This document shows positions 18,431 to 27,265 of a stretch of DNA of 64,000 nucleotides, piece after piece. Below the pieces are notes generated by a model. It did no database searches. It was not told the origin of the DNA and saw only the letters and a program-made list of their open reading frames with translations. The stretch covers positions 248,001 to 312,000 of the forward strand of contig JADJSG010000004.1 of the NCBI GenBank assembly GCA_016711825.1. The letters run 5' to 3'. Position numbers and translations under genes: made by a program. Each line of letters begins with the position of its first letter. Within the stretch, counting starts at the first letter, position 1. The DNA comes from Bacteroidota bacterium (GTDB lineage Bacteria > Bacteroidota > Bacteroidia > Chitinophagales > Chitinophagaceae).

Positions 18431-19705
18431 TTGAGTCAAAATAAAACAGTTGCTTATCATACGCTTGGGTGTAAACTCAATTTCTCTGAAACGTCTACCA
18501 TCAGCAGACAGTTTGATGCGCATGATTTCAGCAAAAAAGAATTCCATGAAAGTGCCGATGTATATGTGATCAACACATGCTCTGTAACTGAAAATGCAGA
18601 TAAAGAATGTAAACAACTTATCAAACGTGCAAAAAAAAACAATCCTGAAGCTACCATTGTGATAACAGGTTGTTATGCACAACTCAAGCCCCAACAAATA
18701 GCGCAATTAGAAGGAGTTGACATCGTAATAGGTGCCAATGAAAAGTTTAATATTGTACAACATGTACAAGAATATAAAAAGAATGGTGAAGTAAAAATCT
18801 GTAGTTGCGATATTGAAGATGTACAAGCATTTCATACTTCATTTTCAATCAACGATCGTACCCGCACCTTTTTAAAAGTGCAAGATGGTTGCGATTACAA
18901 TTGCAGCTTTTGTACCATTCCACTAGCCCGGGGGCATAGCCGCAGCGATACCATTCAAGGCGTTCTTGACAATGTAAAAGAATTAGCCAATAGTGATGTG
19001 AAAGAAATTGTGCTTACCGGAGTCAACTTAGGTGATTTTGGCAAAGGTTATCATGGAGGGCGACATAAAGAAGAAACTTTTTTCGATTTAGTGAAAGCAT
19101 TAGATTCACAGGCATTAATACCCCGATTTAGGATTTCATCTATTGAACCCAATTTACTTACTGACGAAATCATTGAATATGTAGCAAGTTCCAAAACCTT
19201 CATGCCTCATTTTCATATCCCTTTGCAAAGTGGAAGCGATACACTTTTAAAAGGTATGAGGCGACGATACCAAAGAGCATTGTATACTGAAAGGGTCGCT
19301 AAAATAAAATCGCTGATGCCACATTGTTGCATCGGTGTAGATGTTATTGTGGGGTTTCCGGGCGAATCAGATGCATTGTTTCAGGAGACCTTTGATTATT
19401 TACATGCACTCGACATTTCCTATTTACATGTGTTTACTTACTCTGAACGAGACAATACACAAGCTATCCATATGACAGAAGTGGTACCCATGCAACTACG
19501 CAAACAACGCAATGCCATACTGCGTCAATTGTCGGAGAAGAAAATGAACTATTTTACCAACCAGCATATCGGAAGTGTTCGTGCTACCTTATTTGAACAT
19601 GCAGAAAAAAGTGGCATGATGGAAGGTTATACTGATAATTATATTAAAATTTCCCAGGCTTTCGACCCACACAAAGTAAATCAAATAGTAATGGAAAAAA
19701 TTTAA
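18431..19705 (+). CDS. mtaB: tRNA t6A37 methylthiotransferase MtaB
   Basis: A 424-aa radical-SAM methylthiotransferase that converts t6A37 to ms2t6A in ANN-decoding tRNAs. The N-terminal UPF0004 domain binds one iron-sulfur cluster (cysteines in HTLGCKLN, VINTCSVTE and VITGCYAQ). The radical-SAM motif is C154-x3-C158-x2-C161 in DGCDYNCSFCTIP. A TRAM-like C-terminus follows. TLGCKLNFSE marks the MtaB subfamily rather than MiaB or RimO. The start is a TTG at 18431, which keeps the conserved N-terminus. A TATTTTTG element at 18416-18423 would put the transcript start only a few bases upstream, so the mRNA may be nearly leaderless. Confidence 0.93.
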   Translation: MSQNKTVAYHTLGCKLNFSETSTISRQFDAHDFSKKEFHESADVYVINTCSVTENADKECKQLIKRAKKNNPEATIVITGCYAQLKPQQIAQLEGVDIVIGANEKFNIVQHVQEYKKNGEVKICSCDIEDVQAFHTSFSINDRTRTFLKVQDGCDYNCSFCTIPLARGHSRSDTIQGVLDNVKELANSDVKEIVLTGVNLGDFGKGYHGGRHKEETFFDLVKALDSQALIPRFRISSIEPNLLTDEIIEYVASSKTFMPHFHIPLQSGSDTLLKGMRRRYQRALYTERVAKIKSLMPHCCIGVDVIVGFPGESDALFQETFDYLHALDISYLHVFTYSERDNTQAIHMTEVVPMQLRKQRNAILRQLSEKKMNYFTNQHIGSVRATLFEHAEKSGMMEGYTDNYIKISQAFDPHKVNQIVMEKI

Positions 19706-19783
19706 GGCCTGCAAAAACCTTATTCTAATTCCACAATTGATATCAATCGATTTTACCTGTGCTTTTCATCAGCATTTATCAGT

Positions 19784-22201
19784 TTATTGAATCACGATTT
19801 TCTTTACATATCTCTGCTGAGTAATTAAATCTTCGATAGTCATATAATATAAGCCCGCCGCTAATGTAGGTAATGAAATAGTCAATCGATCATTGCTTGT
19901 TTTGGCTGATTTTTGCCACTGTGTGATTCCGCTCAAATTGCACACCTTGAAATTGAGATCTTTAGGATGGGAATTAAAAAAAAGAATATTGATTTCATCA
20001 TGTGCAGGGTTAGGAAACAACATCGGTTCAAAAGTTTGATTCGAAGCAGTAGTATGTACAGTAGTGACTACATTACAACCTCCAGTAGGGGCATCTGTGA
20101 TAATAGGATCTACATAATTTGATTTTTTGATACCAAAACAATACTCACCAACTTTTATTTCTTTGACATATACGACCCCTACTTTATCATTGAGGGCGCC
20201 TACTTTCAAGCTATCATTGGCTATTTGCCATTCTTCTGTGGCATCTTTACGATAAAAAATATGTATACTATCTTCTGTATTTTTAACCCATGCGCTATCT
20301 AAGTAACTGTTGTTTATACCCCCATCATAACTAAATTGTAAAATACCCTGTAAATTGCTGAGGTTAATCGCATCTATTTTCCAGTAACGTGTATCGCACA
20401 ATACATAATTATTGGCAGCCAGGGGTGTTTTAAAACGATCGGGGGCTACCCAGCTGTGTTCAATACGAAGCATTGTAGAATCGCCACTTGTGATTATTGC
20501 TTTGGGATAAATTTTTATTTTAGCTTGAGGCAGGTTAACTGTTGCTAACGACTTAATGATTTTGGTTTCTTCAGTAATGGCATCGCTGATTTTTGAATGA
20601 GGATCTATGACAATCATCTGTGGCTCAAAAGGTAAATTTACATTGAACTGCATACACCTTCCTGTAAAAGTAATTTGATAGACATATAGATTCATCTGTG
20701 CATCATAAAATCCAATTTCGAGAGGTACATTGGTATAATAATCAGTTGATTGATGTTTTCTTTGACGCAAAAACACTTCGGTGGCCCATACATTTCCTAT
20801 GTTTGTGCTATGTGAACTATCAATCGAAAAGTGTGTAAACCCTGGAGCAAAAAGCCAATTGTCAAAAAAATGATTTAAATCAATGCCAGAATAATTGGTC
20901 ATAAAATCGCGCAATTGAGCACTTGAAACATCCTTAAATTTATTGGTTGTCAAGAAAGCTGTAAGACCATTAAAAAAAAGGGAGTCTCCAAGATAGGAAC
21001 GTAATGAGTGAATCACATCGGAACCTTTATTGTAAACGGTAGCTCCATAAGTATGCAGACTATCCATATTTGCCACTGAGCGATAACCTTCATCACTAAT
21101 ATGTGCTTTGTTGAGTACGTTGTAATGATTCGCACGCATATCTGATTGATATCGATCACTGCCATAGGTAAACTCTTGATGAAGCAATTCGCAATAACTG
21201 GCAAAGCCTTCGTTGATCCACATATCACCCACTGTACTACAAGTTACTAAATCGCCCCACCAATGATGTGACAACTCATGTGCTATAAGGGTTTCATAGT
21301 TTAAGGTACCATCCACAAAGGGTCTACCGATATGTATGTTGGTGGCATGTTCCATTGCGCCTGCATTGAAGGGCACCAACGAATAACCTACACGAGGCCA
21401 CAGATAAGTTCCAAAATTATTTTCGAGCATGGTAAATGATTCTTGTAAATGAGCAAACGAACCTACCACTTTATTGCTATCAACAGGTTCGCAGGCGATC
21501 CAGGCATCTACATTGCCTACATTACCCGTCAAAACTTGTTTGACAAAAATATAATTGCAAACAGCCACACTTGATAAATAAGAAGGTATTTCTTCATTTA
21601 ATTTCCAATGCCAAGTAATGGTTGCATTGGGTTGATGCACACTATCTAACAATAAACCATTGCAGACAGCCATTTTATCATTGGTTGTGGTGATATAAAA
21701 TTCGTAAGCACTTCTTTCTACAAAATTATCGAAGCATGGGTGCCATGTACGCCCAAAAGTATGTGGCTGCGCATTGAAGCCTACACCCATTTGAAACCCA
21801 TAATTCCCTACATACGAAAACCCGCCCCACTGAGGGTCAGCTATAGGAACACCATGATAACTTACTGATACTAATGCGATATCACCCAGATTTAAAGAAT
21901 TGTTTAAATTAATTTTTAAAAATTGCCCGCTGTGGGTAAAAGAGGTCATAACCCCATTTACTTTGGTACTATCTACTATAAGACCTTCAAGATCGAAAAC
22001 CAGTTCAGTAACATTATTCATTTTACTTTTAATATCTAATACGGTGGTTGCAGTAATATTTTTAGTAATAAAGTCCGTTATATTAAAATCTATAATAGTT
22101 TTGCGAATATCTATTGTATCACTTCGCCATGCAGATGCTGCCTGTAAATGAGTATTTAAAAAACCACATGCAAACAAAACCAACAGAAAGATTTTTTTCA
22201 T
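19784..22201 (-). CDS. T9SS-exported M1 family aminopeptidase
   Basis: An 805-aa secreted zinc peptidase. After a signal peptide (cleavage near LQAA) comes an M1 N-terminal beta domain. The catalytic domain has GAMEH (exopeptidase motif), HELSHHWWGD near residue 307 (HExxH zinc site) and NEGFASY, which carries the third zinc ligand. The C-terminus is a T9SS type A sorting domain starting at FPNPAHDEINI and ending KKIVIQ. The protein is therefore expected to cross the outer membrane through T9SS and be attached or released outside. Its start codon abuts that of the divergent gene at 22201, leaving almost no intergenic promoter space. Confidence 0.93.
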   Translation of the reverse strand: MKKIFLLVLFACGFLNTHLQAASAWRSDTIDIRKTIIDFNITDFITKNITATTVLDIKSKMNNVTELVFDLEGLIVDSTKVNGVMTSFTHSGQFLKINLNNSLNLGDIALVSVSYHGVPIADPQWGGFSYVGNYGFQMGVGFNAQPHTFGRTWHPCFDNFVERSAYEFYITTTNDKMAVCNGLLLDSVHQPNATITWHWKLNEEIPSYLSSVAVCNYIFVKQVLTGNVGNVDAWIACEPVDSNKVVGSFAHLQESFTMLENNFGTYLWPRVGYSLVPFNAGAMEHATNIHIGRPFVDGTLNYETLIAHELSHHWWGDLVTCSTVGDMWINEGFASYCELLHQEFTYGSDRYQSDMRANHYNVLNKAHISDEGYRSVANMDSLHTYGATVYNKGSDVIHSLRSYLGDSLFFNGLTAFLTTNKFKDVSSAQLRDFMTNYSGIDLNHFFDNWLFAPGFTHFSIDSSHSTNIGNVWATEVFLRQRKHQSTDYYTNVPLEIGFYDAQMNLYVYQITFTGRCMQFNVNLPFEPQMIVIDPHSKISDAITEETKIIKSLATVNLPQAKIKIYPKAIITSGDSTMLRIEHSWVAPDRFKTPLAANNYVLCDTRYWKIDAINLSNLQGILQFSYDGGINNSYLDSAWVKNTEDSIHIFYRKDATEEWQIANDSLKVGALNDKVGVVYVKEIKVGEYCFGIKKSNYVDPIITDAPTGGCNVVTTVHTTASNQTFEPMLFPNPAHDEINILFFNSHPKDLNFKVCNLSGITQWQKSAKTSNDRLTISLPTLAAGLYYMTIEDLITQQRYVKKIVIQ

Positions 22202-23142
22202 TGAAACATAATTTTGCCTTAAAAATAAGCTTATTCTGCGGAATGAGTTGTATTGTAGGTTTGTTTTTTTGTAGTAAAGTGCTTGCTCAACCTGACACTA
22301 AAGATAAAGTTTATAAAGGACTGGTATTGGATGAGGTAATGGTAAAGGAAGTAAAAAAAGGATTTGATGTACAATCATTTATTGATAAAATAAAAAAAGA
22401 TACCACTTTTTATAAAGCCTTTAAGTCATTGCGATTGCTCAGTTACAATATGTATAATGACATTCAAATAGAAGATAAAAAAGGAAATGTGAAGGCAAGT
22501 TTAAACAGCATTACCCGTCAGGAGCGAAAAAACAATTGCAGAACGATGTTGGTAAAAAGTGAGCAGGTGAAGGGTGATTTCTATACTAAAAAACATGATT
22601 ATAATTATTACACTGCCAAATTATACGCCCATTTGTTTTTTACAAAAGGAACTATATGTAATGAAAATAATATTGTAGGTCATAAAGTATATAGTGGGAG
22701 TCAGAAATATGAAGAACAATTGCGCATATTAATTTTCAACCCAGGGCAACGCATTAGAGGGATTCCGGGTATAGGTGACAATGTGGCAATATTTGAAGCC
22801 CCAACCGTTGAAAAATATGCATTTAAATTATCAAAAAGAGATTACAATGGTGAGCCCTGTTACCTATTTACGGCTGTGCCCAAAAAAGGGCAAGAAAAAA
22901 ATGTAGTGATCAACGAATTGACTACATGGTTTCGACTTTCTGATTATGCAATCGTAGCAAGGAATTACTCGTTGTCGTTTCGGACGCTTTTTTACGACTT
23001 TGATGTTGTGATGAAAGTAAAACTCAAAAAAGTTTCCACCTATTTGGTTCCTTACGAAGTAAATTACAGTGGCAATTGGCATGCAGTCACAAAGCCACGA
23101 GAAATCGTAAAATTTGTCGCAATTTTTACCGATTTTGAATGA
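22201..23142 (+). CDS. Secreted protein of unknown function
   Basis: I place the start at TTG 22201, giving MKHNFALKISLFCGMSC and a good signal peptide ending in KVLAQ. An ATG at 22243 would leave no charged N-region, and starts further upstream would lie deep in the divergent peptidase gene. The mature protein (about 280 residues) has no recognised domain. It is rich in Lys and Tyr, with segments such as GQRIRGIPGIGDNVAIFEAP and TWFRLSDYAIVARNYSLS that suggest a beta-rich fold of the kind seen in periplasmic or lipoprotein-carrier-like proteins. Function is unknown. It runs into the small prodomain-like gene 19 bp downstream. Confidence 0.7.
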   Translation: MKHNFALKISLFCGMSCIVGLFFCSKVLAQPDTKDKVYKGLVLDEVMVKEVKKGFDVQSFIDKIKKDTTFYKAFKSLRLLSYNMYNDIQIEDKKGNVKASLNSITRQERKNNCRTMLVKSEQVKGDFYTKKHDYNYYTAKLYAHLFFTKGTICNENNIVGHKVYSGSQKYEEQLRILIFNPGQRIRGIPGIGDNVAIFEAPTVEKYAFKLSKRDYNGEPCYLFTAVPKKGQEKNVVINELTTWFRLSDYAIVARNYSLSFRTLFYDFDVVMKVKLKKVSTYLVPYEVNYSGNWHAVTKPREIVKFVAIFTDFE

Positions 23143-23161
23143 GATTTCGTAACTTTAAGCC

Positions 23162-23806
23162 ATGAAAAGAATTTATTTAGCCCTTTGTCTTCTCGCTGTA
23201 TTTGCCATGCAACCTGCCGATGCCCAAAAGCGAAAAAAAGCGAGTAAAAAGAAAGTAGTTAGAAAAACTACTTCAGCGCCCAGACTAAACACGACTGCTA
23301 CACCTAAAAGAACGGATACTTTAAATCAAAGTTTGTTATTGTGTTATACTATGTACGATATGCCATCATGGTATTTAGCAGTGAGCAAAGATTTTAGATT
23401 TCCTGTTGATATGCAACAACCTGCATTTTATCGTTTGGCCACTATCAATGATACTTTGTTTACTAATTATTTAGCTCAAATACCTTATGAAATTTACAAT
23501 AAAAAAATCACCCTTCCCCTATATGTCAATAATAGCATATCATGTAAAGAGTTTTTAATACAACGTGTAGTTACTATGGATAGTGCATTACAAGCAAAAT
23601 ACCCTGAACTCATGTCGTTTAAAGCAATGGAAGATTCAAACCCGCTAAATACGGCTCGAATTGACTGCGACGGCAACAGTACACGTATTGTGGTACAATA
23701 TGATGGTGAAACTTATTTTGTAACCCCATTTATGTTTAACAAGAAAATATATTATGCTTGTTACAGTAAAAATGATCCTAATTTCATAAAACAATCTTTC
23801 GAATAA
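23162..23806 (+). CDS. Secreted stand-alone protease-prodomain-like protein
   Basis: A 214-aa protein with a signal peptide (cleavage near ADAQ) and a basic Lys/Arg-rich linker (KRKKASKKKVVRK). The C-terminal part, from about residue 75, resembles the N-terminal propeptide of the next gene's protease. SALQAKYPELMSFKA aligns with QALANKYPQIKTYTA, and YFVTPFMFNKKIYYACYSKND aligns in the same order with YFIDPYTDLNTDWYLVYYKND. No catalytic domain follows. By analogy with trans-acting propeptides it could inhibit or chaperone the adjacent protease, but that is inference. It lies 46 bp upstream of the protease gene. Confidence 0.7.
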   Translation: MKRIYLALCLLAVFAMQPADAQKRKKASKKKVVRKTTSAPRLNTTATPKRTDTLNQSLLLCYTMYDMPSWYLAVSKDFRFPVDMQQPAFYRLATINDTLFTNYLAQIPYEIYNKKITLPLYVNNSISCKEFLIQRVVTMDSALQAKYPELMSFKAMEDSNPLNTARIDCDGNSTRIVVQYDGETYFVTPFMFNKKIYYACYSKNDPNFIKQSFE

Positions 23807-23852
23807 ACAATTTCCATACATCCATTTTAAAACACAACACTACAATTTAAAC

Positions 23853-26090
23853 ATGAAAAGAATTCTTCTGCTCATCTCTATGCTCAGTGCATTTACCCAA
23901 TCCTATGCTATTGAATCAAATAGCCTTTGGTCTTTTACTGCCGAAAAAAATATTCCAGTAGCAGGACAAAGAAAACTCACGCCCGATTTATATCAACTTG
24001 TAAAACTAAATACACCTGAATTTCAATTATTTCAAACCCTCATTCCTTCAGAAGAGAGTGGTCAAACAGCCTTGATTTCATTGCCCACACCTGACGGCGG
24101 GCTGATGTCATTTAAAGTATTTGAATGCCCTATGATGGAACAAGCTTTGGCAAATAAGTACCCTCAAATAAAAACCTACACGGCTATCAGTATCGAAAAC
24201 CCTACAGTGACAGCCAAATTAGATTTTACTGTATTTGGATTTCATGCAAAAGTATTTAATGGTTCGTCTACCTATTTTATAGACCCATACACTGATTTGA
24301 ATACAGATTGGTATTTGGTTTATTATAAAAATGATTATAAAAAACCTTTGCAAGACAGAATGCAATGTTTGGCAGAATCACAAGAAGAACACCTAAATCA
24401 AGAAGCCCCCGTTTCATTATTAACCCAAGAACTTCCACAGATATCCTATAAACAAAATGGTACCAATAAAAGAACTTATCGTTTAGCATTGGCTTGTACA
24501 CAAGAATACTCTGCGGCAGTTGGCGGTGGAGTACCTACTAAGGCATCAGTATTGAGTGCAATGGTTACAACGATGAATCGTGTAAATGGCGTATTCGAAA
24601 AAGATTTTTCGATGCATGCCAACTTAGTGGCAAATAACGATACTTTAATTTATTTATCTGGCGACCCTTATACCAATAATAATGGTGGCACCATGTTGGG
24701 TCAAAACCAAACTACTGTTACCGCACGTATTGGATCGGCCAACTACGACTTTGGGCATGTATTTAGTACTGGTGGAGGTGGTATTGCTTCATTAGGTTGC
24801 GTTTGTTCAAATAGTACAAAAGCACAAGGGGTTACAGGTTCAGCCAATCCGGTAGGCGATCCTTATGACATTGATTATGTAGCCCATGAAATGGGGCATC
24901 AATTTGGAGGAAATCATACCTTCAACTCTGTCACAGGTTCTTGCGGTGGGGGCAATAGAAGTAGCTCATCTGCCTTTGAAATTGGCAGTGCAACCACCAT
25001 TATGGGTTATGCTGGTATTTGTGGTTCCGATGATATTCAACCACATAGTGATGACTACTACCACACACGTAGCCTTGAATCAATGACTGGTACAGGCGTC
25101 ACAGCATGTGCAACAAATACCCCTTCTAACAATGCATTACCTACATTAAGTCCAATAGCAAATACTTATATAATTCCTTATAGAACTGCTTTTGAATTAA
25201 CAGCCACAGGTACAGATACTGATAATGACCCATTGACTTATTGTTGGGAAGAATATGATCGTGGTGGTAGCGGTGGAGCATGGGATGCAACTACCACTGT
25301 AGCTCCTATTTTACGTTCATTCAGTCCTGTTACTTCTCCAACCAGAGTATTTCCTACTTTAAAATATTTAGTACAAAATTTAGAATCCTATAAAGGAGAA
25401 AGATTACCCGACAATGCGCGTATTTTACGTTTTAGATGTACGTTACGCGACATGCATAACGGGTATGGAGCATTTTATACAAGTACCGATACCTTGAAAT
25501 TAGATGTAAGAACAACCACTGGTTTATTTAGGGTGACAAGTCAAGACGTAAGTGGTCAACAATTTAATGGTAATTCGCAAGTAACTGTTACTTGGGATGT
25601 GGCAGGTACCAATGCAGCACCATTTAATGTAGGTAATGTAGATATTTATTTTTCGTCAGACAGTGGCAAAACCTGGCCTGCATTATTAGCGAGCGCTGTG
25701 CCAAACAATGGTTCTAAAGTAGTGACTTTACCTAATTCAGATGTTACCTGGGGGCGTATTAAAGTAAAAGGAAATGGAAATGTATTTTTTGACTTAAATG
25801 ATAAATGGATTAGTTTAAAAAAGGTAAACTACCCTGCAGGTGTTAGTGATATGCAAGAGCATGAAGTGACATTATACCCAAATCCAAATCATGGTCAGTT
25901 TACTATTGAACTTCCAAAAAATATTTCTGAAGCACAAATAGATGTAGTTTCAAGTTTAGGAAGCACAGTATATACCAATACCGTTAAAAACAATACTCCG
26001 ATTACCATTGATAATATCTCAAAAGGAATTTATTTTGTAAAAGTCAACTTAGGTTCAAAAAATGTAGTGAAAAAAATTATCGTTGAATAG
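23853..26090 (+). CDS. Reprolysin-like zinc metalloprotease with T9SS sorting domain
   Basis: A 745-aa secreted protease. After a signal peptide and a propeptide of about 180 residues, the metzincin catalytic domain shows H345-E-x2-H349-x5-H355 in HEMGHQFGGNHTF, and a Met-turn in TTIMGYAGICG. An Ig-like or fibronectin-like region follows (TLSPIANTYIIPYRTAFELT onward). The C-terminus is a T9SS type A sorting domain (LYPNPNHGQFTIEL ... KKIIVE). The family is reprolysin (M12B-like), common among T9SS substrates in Bacteroidota. The upstream gene encodes a protein resembling only its propeptide. A strong terminator follows at 26111-26136. Confidence 0.92.
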   Translation: MKRILLLISMLSAFTQSYAIESNSLWSFTAEKNIPVAGQRKLTPDLYQLVKLNTPEFQLFQTLIPSEESGQTALISLPTPDGGLMSFKVFECPMMEQALANKYPQIKTYTAISIENPTVTAKLDFTVFGFHAKVFNGSSTYFIDPYTDLNTDWYLVYYKNDYKKPLQDRMQCLAESQEEHLNQEAPVSLLTQELPQISYKQNGTNKRTYRLALACTQEYSAAVGGGVPTKASVLSAMVTTMNRVNGVFEKDFSMHANLVANNDTLIYLSGDPYTNNNGGTMLGQNQTTVTARIGSANYDFGHVFSTGGGGIASLGCVCSNSTKAQGVTGSANPVGDPYDIDYVAHEMGHQFGGNHTFNSVTGSCGGGNRSSSSAFEIGSATTIMGYAGICGSDDIQPHSDDYYHTRSLESMTGTGVTACATNTPSNNALPTLSPIANTYIIPYRTAFELTATGTDTDNDPLTYCWEEYDRGGSGGAWDATTTVAPILRSFSPVTSPTRVFPTLKYLVQNLESYKGERLPDNARILRFRCTLRDMHNGYGAFYTSTDTLKLDVRTTTGLFRVTSQDVSGQQFNGNSQVTVTWDVAGTNAAPFNVGNVDIYFSSDSGKTWPALLASAVPNNGSKVVTLPNSDVTWGRIKVKGNGNVFFDLNDKWISLKKVNYPAGVSDMQEHEVTLYPNPNHGQFTIELPKNISEAQIDVVSSLGSTVYTNTVKNNTPITIDNISKGIYFVKVNLGSKNVVKKIIVE

Positions 26091-26110
26091 TTTATAATTT
26101 TATTATTTAT

Positions 26111-26136
26111 AAAACCGGCTCTTAGTAGTCGGTTTT
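26111..26136 (+). terminator. Rho-independent terminator
   Basis: A 10-bp stem (AAAACCGGCT / AGTCGGTTTT, one G-U pair) with a 6-nt loop and a T tract. It lies 20 bp after the reprolysin gene. Confidence 0.88.
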
Positions 26137-26794
26137 TTTATGCGTTATCATTTGGTATAGTATGATAGTAATGCGATGAATAAAATAGGCCAATATTATA
26201 TAAATCATAATGAAGTAAATGCCGATTCAAAGAATGTTTTACTTTCTTTTTTTCAAAACGAACATTGCATTATTCCATATTTCACTTCAGAAATATTATG
26301 GTTCATAGGTATCAATTTATTATTCCAAATATTTTTATTCTGTAATCAGAAAAATATCGGTACAATGCCTATACTCATTGAATTTTAACGATTAACGGTT
26401 CTATTATCAATAATTATGTTTAGTATTAAAAAGCTTATCAGTCATTCCTATTAATTGCATTTTAAGTTCTCACAACCAATTTAAGGCCAAAATCAGGATT
26501 CAACCCTTGTGAACTAATCATAAGTTCAAAGTTCACTTCAAAATGTAAACACATAGTATTTTTTATATTCGATATCAATCTATAAACATTATACAATATC
26601 GCCATTATTTAATAATGAATCATGCATAAAAAATCAATGTTTCATTCAACATATTAAAATTATTTAGTTAAACAAAATCGCATTAAAAATGGGTTTTAAA
26701 TATATTTTTTAAAATAATGTTTATAAATATTGGTTAATAAATTTTTTTTTACTAAATATTCTGCTTAAATTTCTGATGCTTAAACAATCTAATT
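26137..26794. other. AT-rich intergenic stretch
   Basis: About 660 bp of very AT-rich DNA. A 70-codon frame at 26176-26388 starts with ATG and has one hydrophobic segment, but it has no recognisable family and I do not call it a gene. No tRNA, repeat or clear promoter was seen. Poly-T and poly-A runs near 26700-26750 precede the membrane-protein gene at 26795. Confidence 0.6.
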
Positions 26795-27259
26795 ATGATT
26801 TTCAGACGTTATTACACATTTCAAAGTAAACAAAATGCGGATACTTTAAAGCAAAAATTGCTTGGGCAACATCTTAAAGTACATAATTTAGACTTTGAAA
26901 TTTTCGACAAAGGAGATTCAATAAAAGTAATTCCTCATGCTGAAAGCGATGAACATGTGCATACTTTACCCATTACAAACTTGAAAATAAAAGAGAATGG
27001 CACAGGTTGCACAATCAAAATGATGAGTAAACCACGAAGGATAGATATTGGTGGTCCTTATTTACTGATGATGTTTGTGTTCTTTGCGGTTATAGCAGGT
27101 CTTTTATTGTATTTATATGGCGAAGGTGCATACAATAATACAGCCTATATTTTAGTTGGAATTGCTGTGTTGATATTTCTATTACTGTATATCAGAATGC
27201 AACAAGGTTATTTTGACTATATCAGAAAAATAAAAAAATGGGTCGGAGAGCATATATAG
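26795..27259 (+). CDS. Membrane protein of unknown function
   Basis: A 154-aa protein with a soluble N-terminal half (about 85 residues, mixed charge, with an HAESDEHVHTLP segment) and two transmembrane helices (LLMMFVFFAVIAGLLLYLYG and AYILVGIAVLIFLLLYI), then a short basic tail. No family was recognised. The stop codon is 6 bp from the stop of the convergent glycosyltransferase-like gene. Confidence 0.65.
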   Translation: MIFRRYYTFQSKQNADTLKQKLLGQHLKVHNLDFEIFDKGDSIKVIPHAESDEHVHTLPITNLKIKENGTGCTIKMMSKPRRIDIGGPYLLMMFVFFAVIAGLLLYLYGEGAYNNTAYILVGIAVLIFLLLYIRMQQGYFDYIRKIKKWVGEHI

Positions 27260-27265
27260 AACTTT

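Noticed and set aside
26176..26388. 70-codon ORF after the reprolysin terminator
   Set aside because: Very AT-rich, no recognisable family and no convincing ribosome site or promoter; described only as intergenic.
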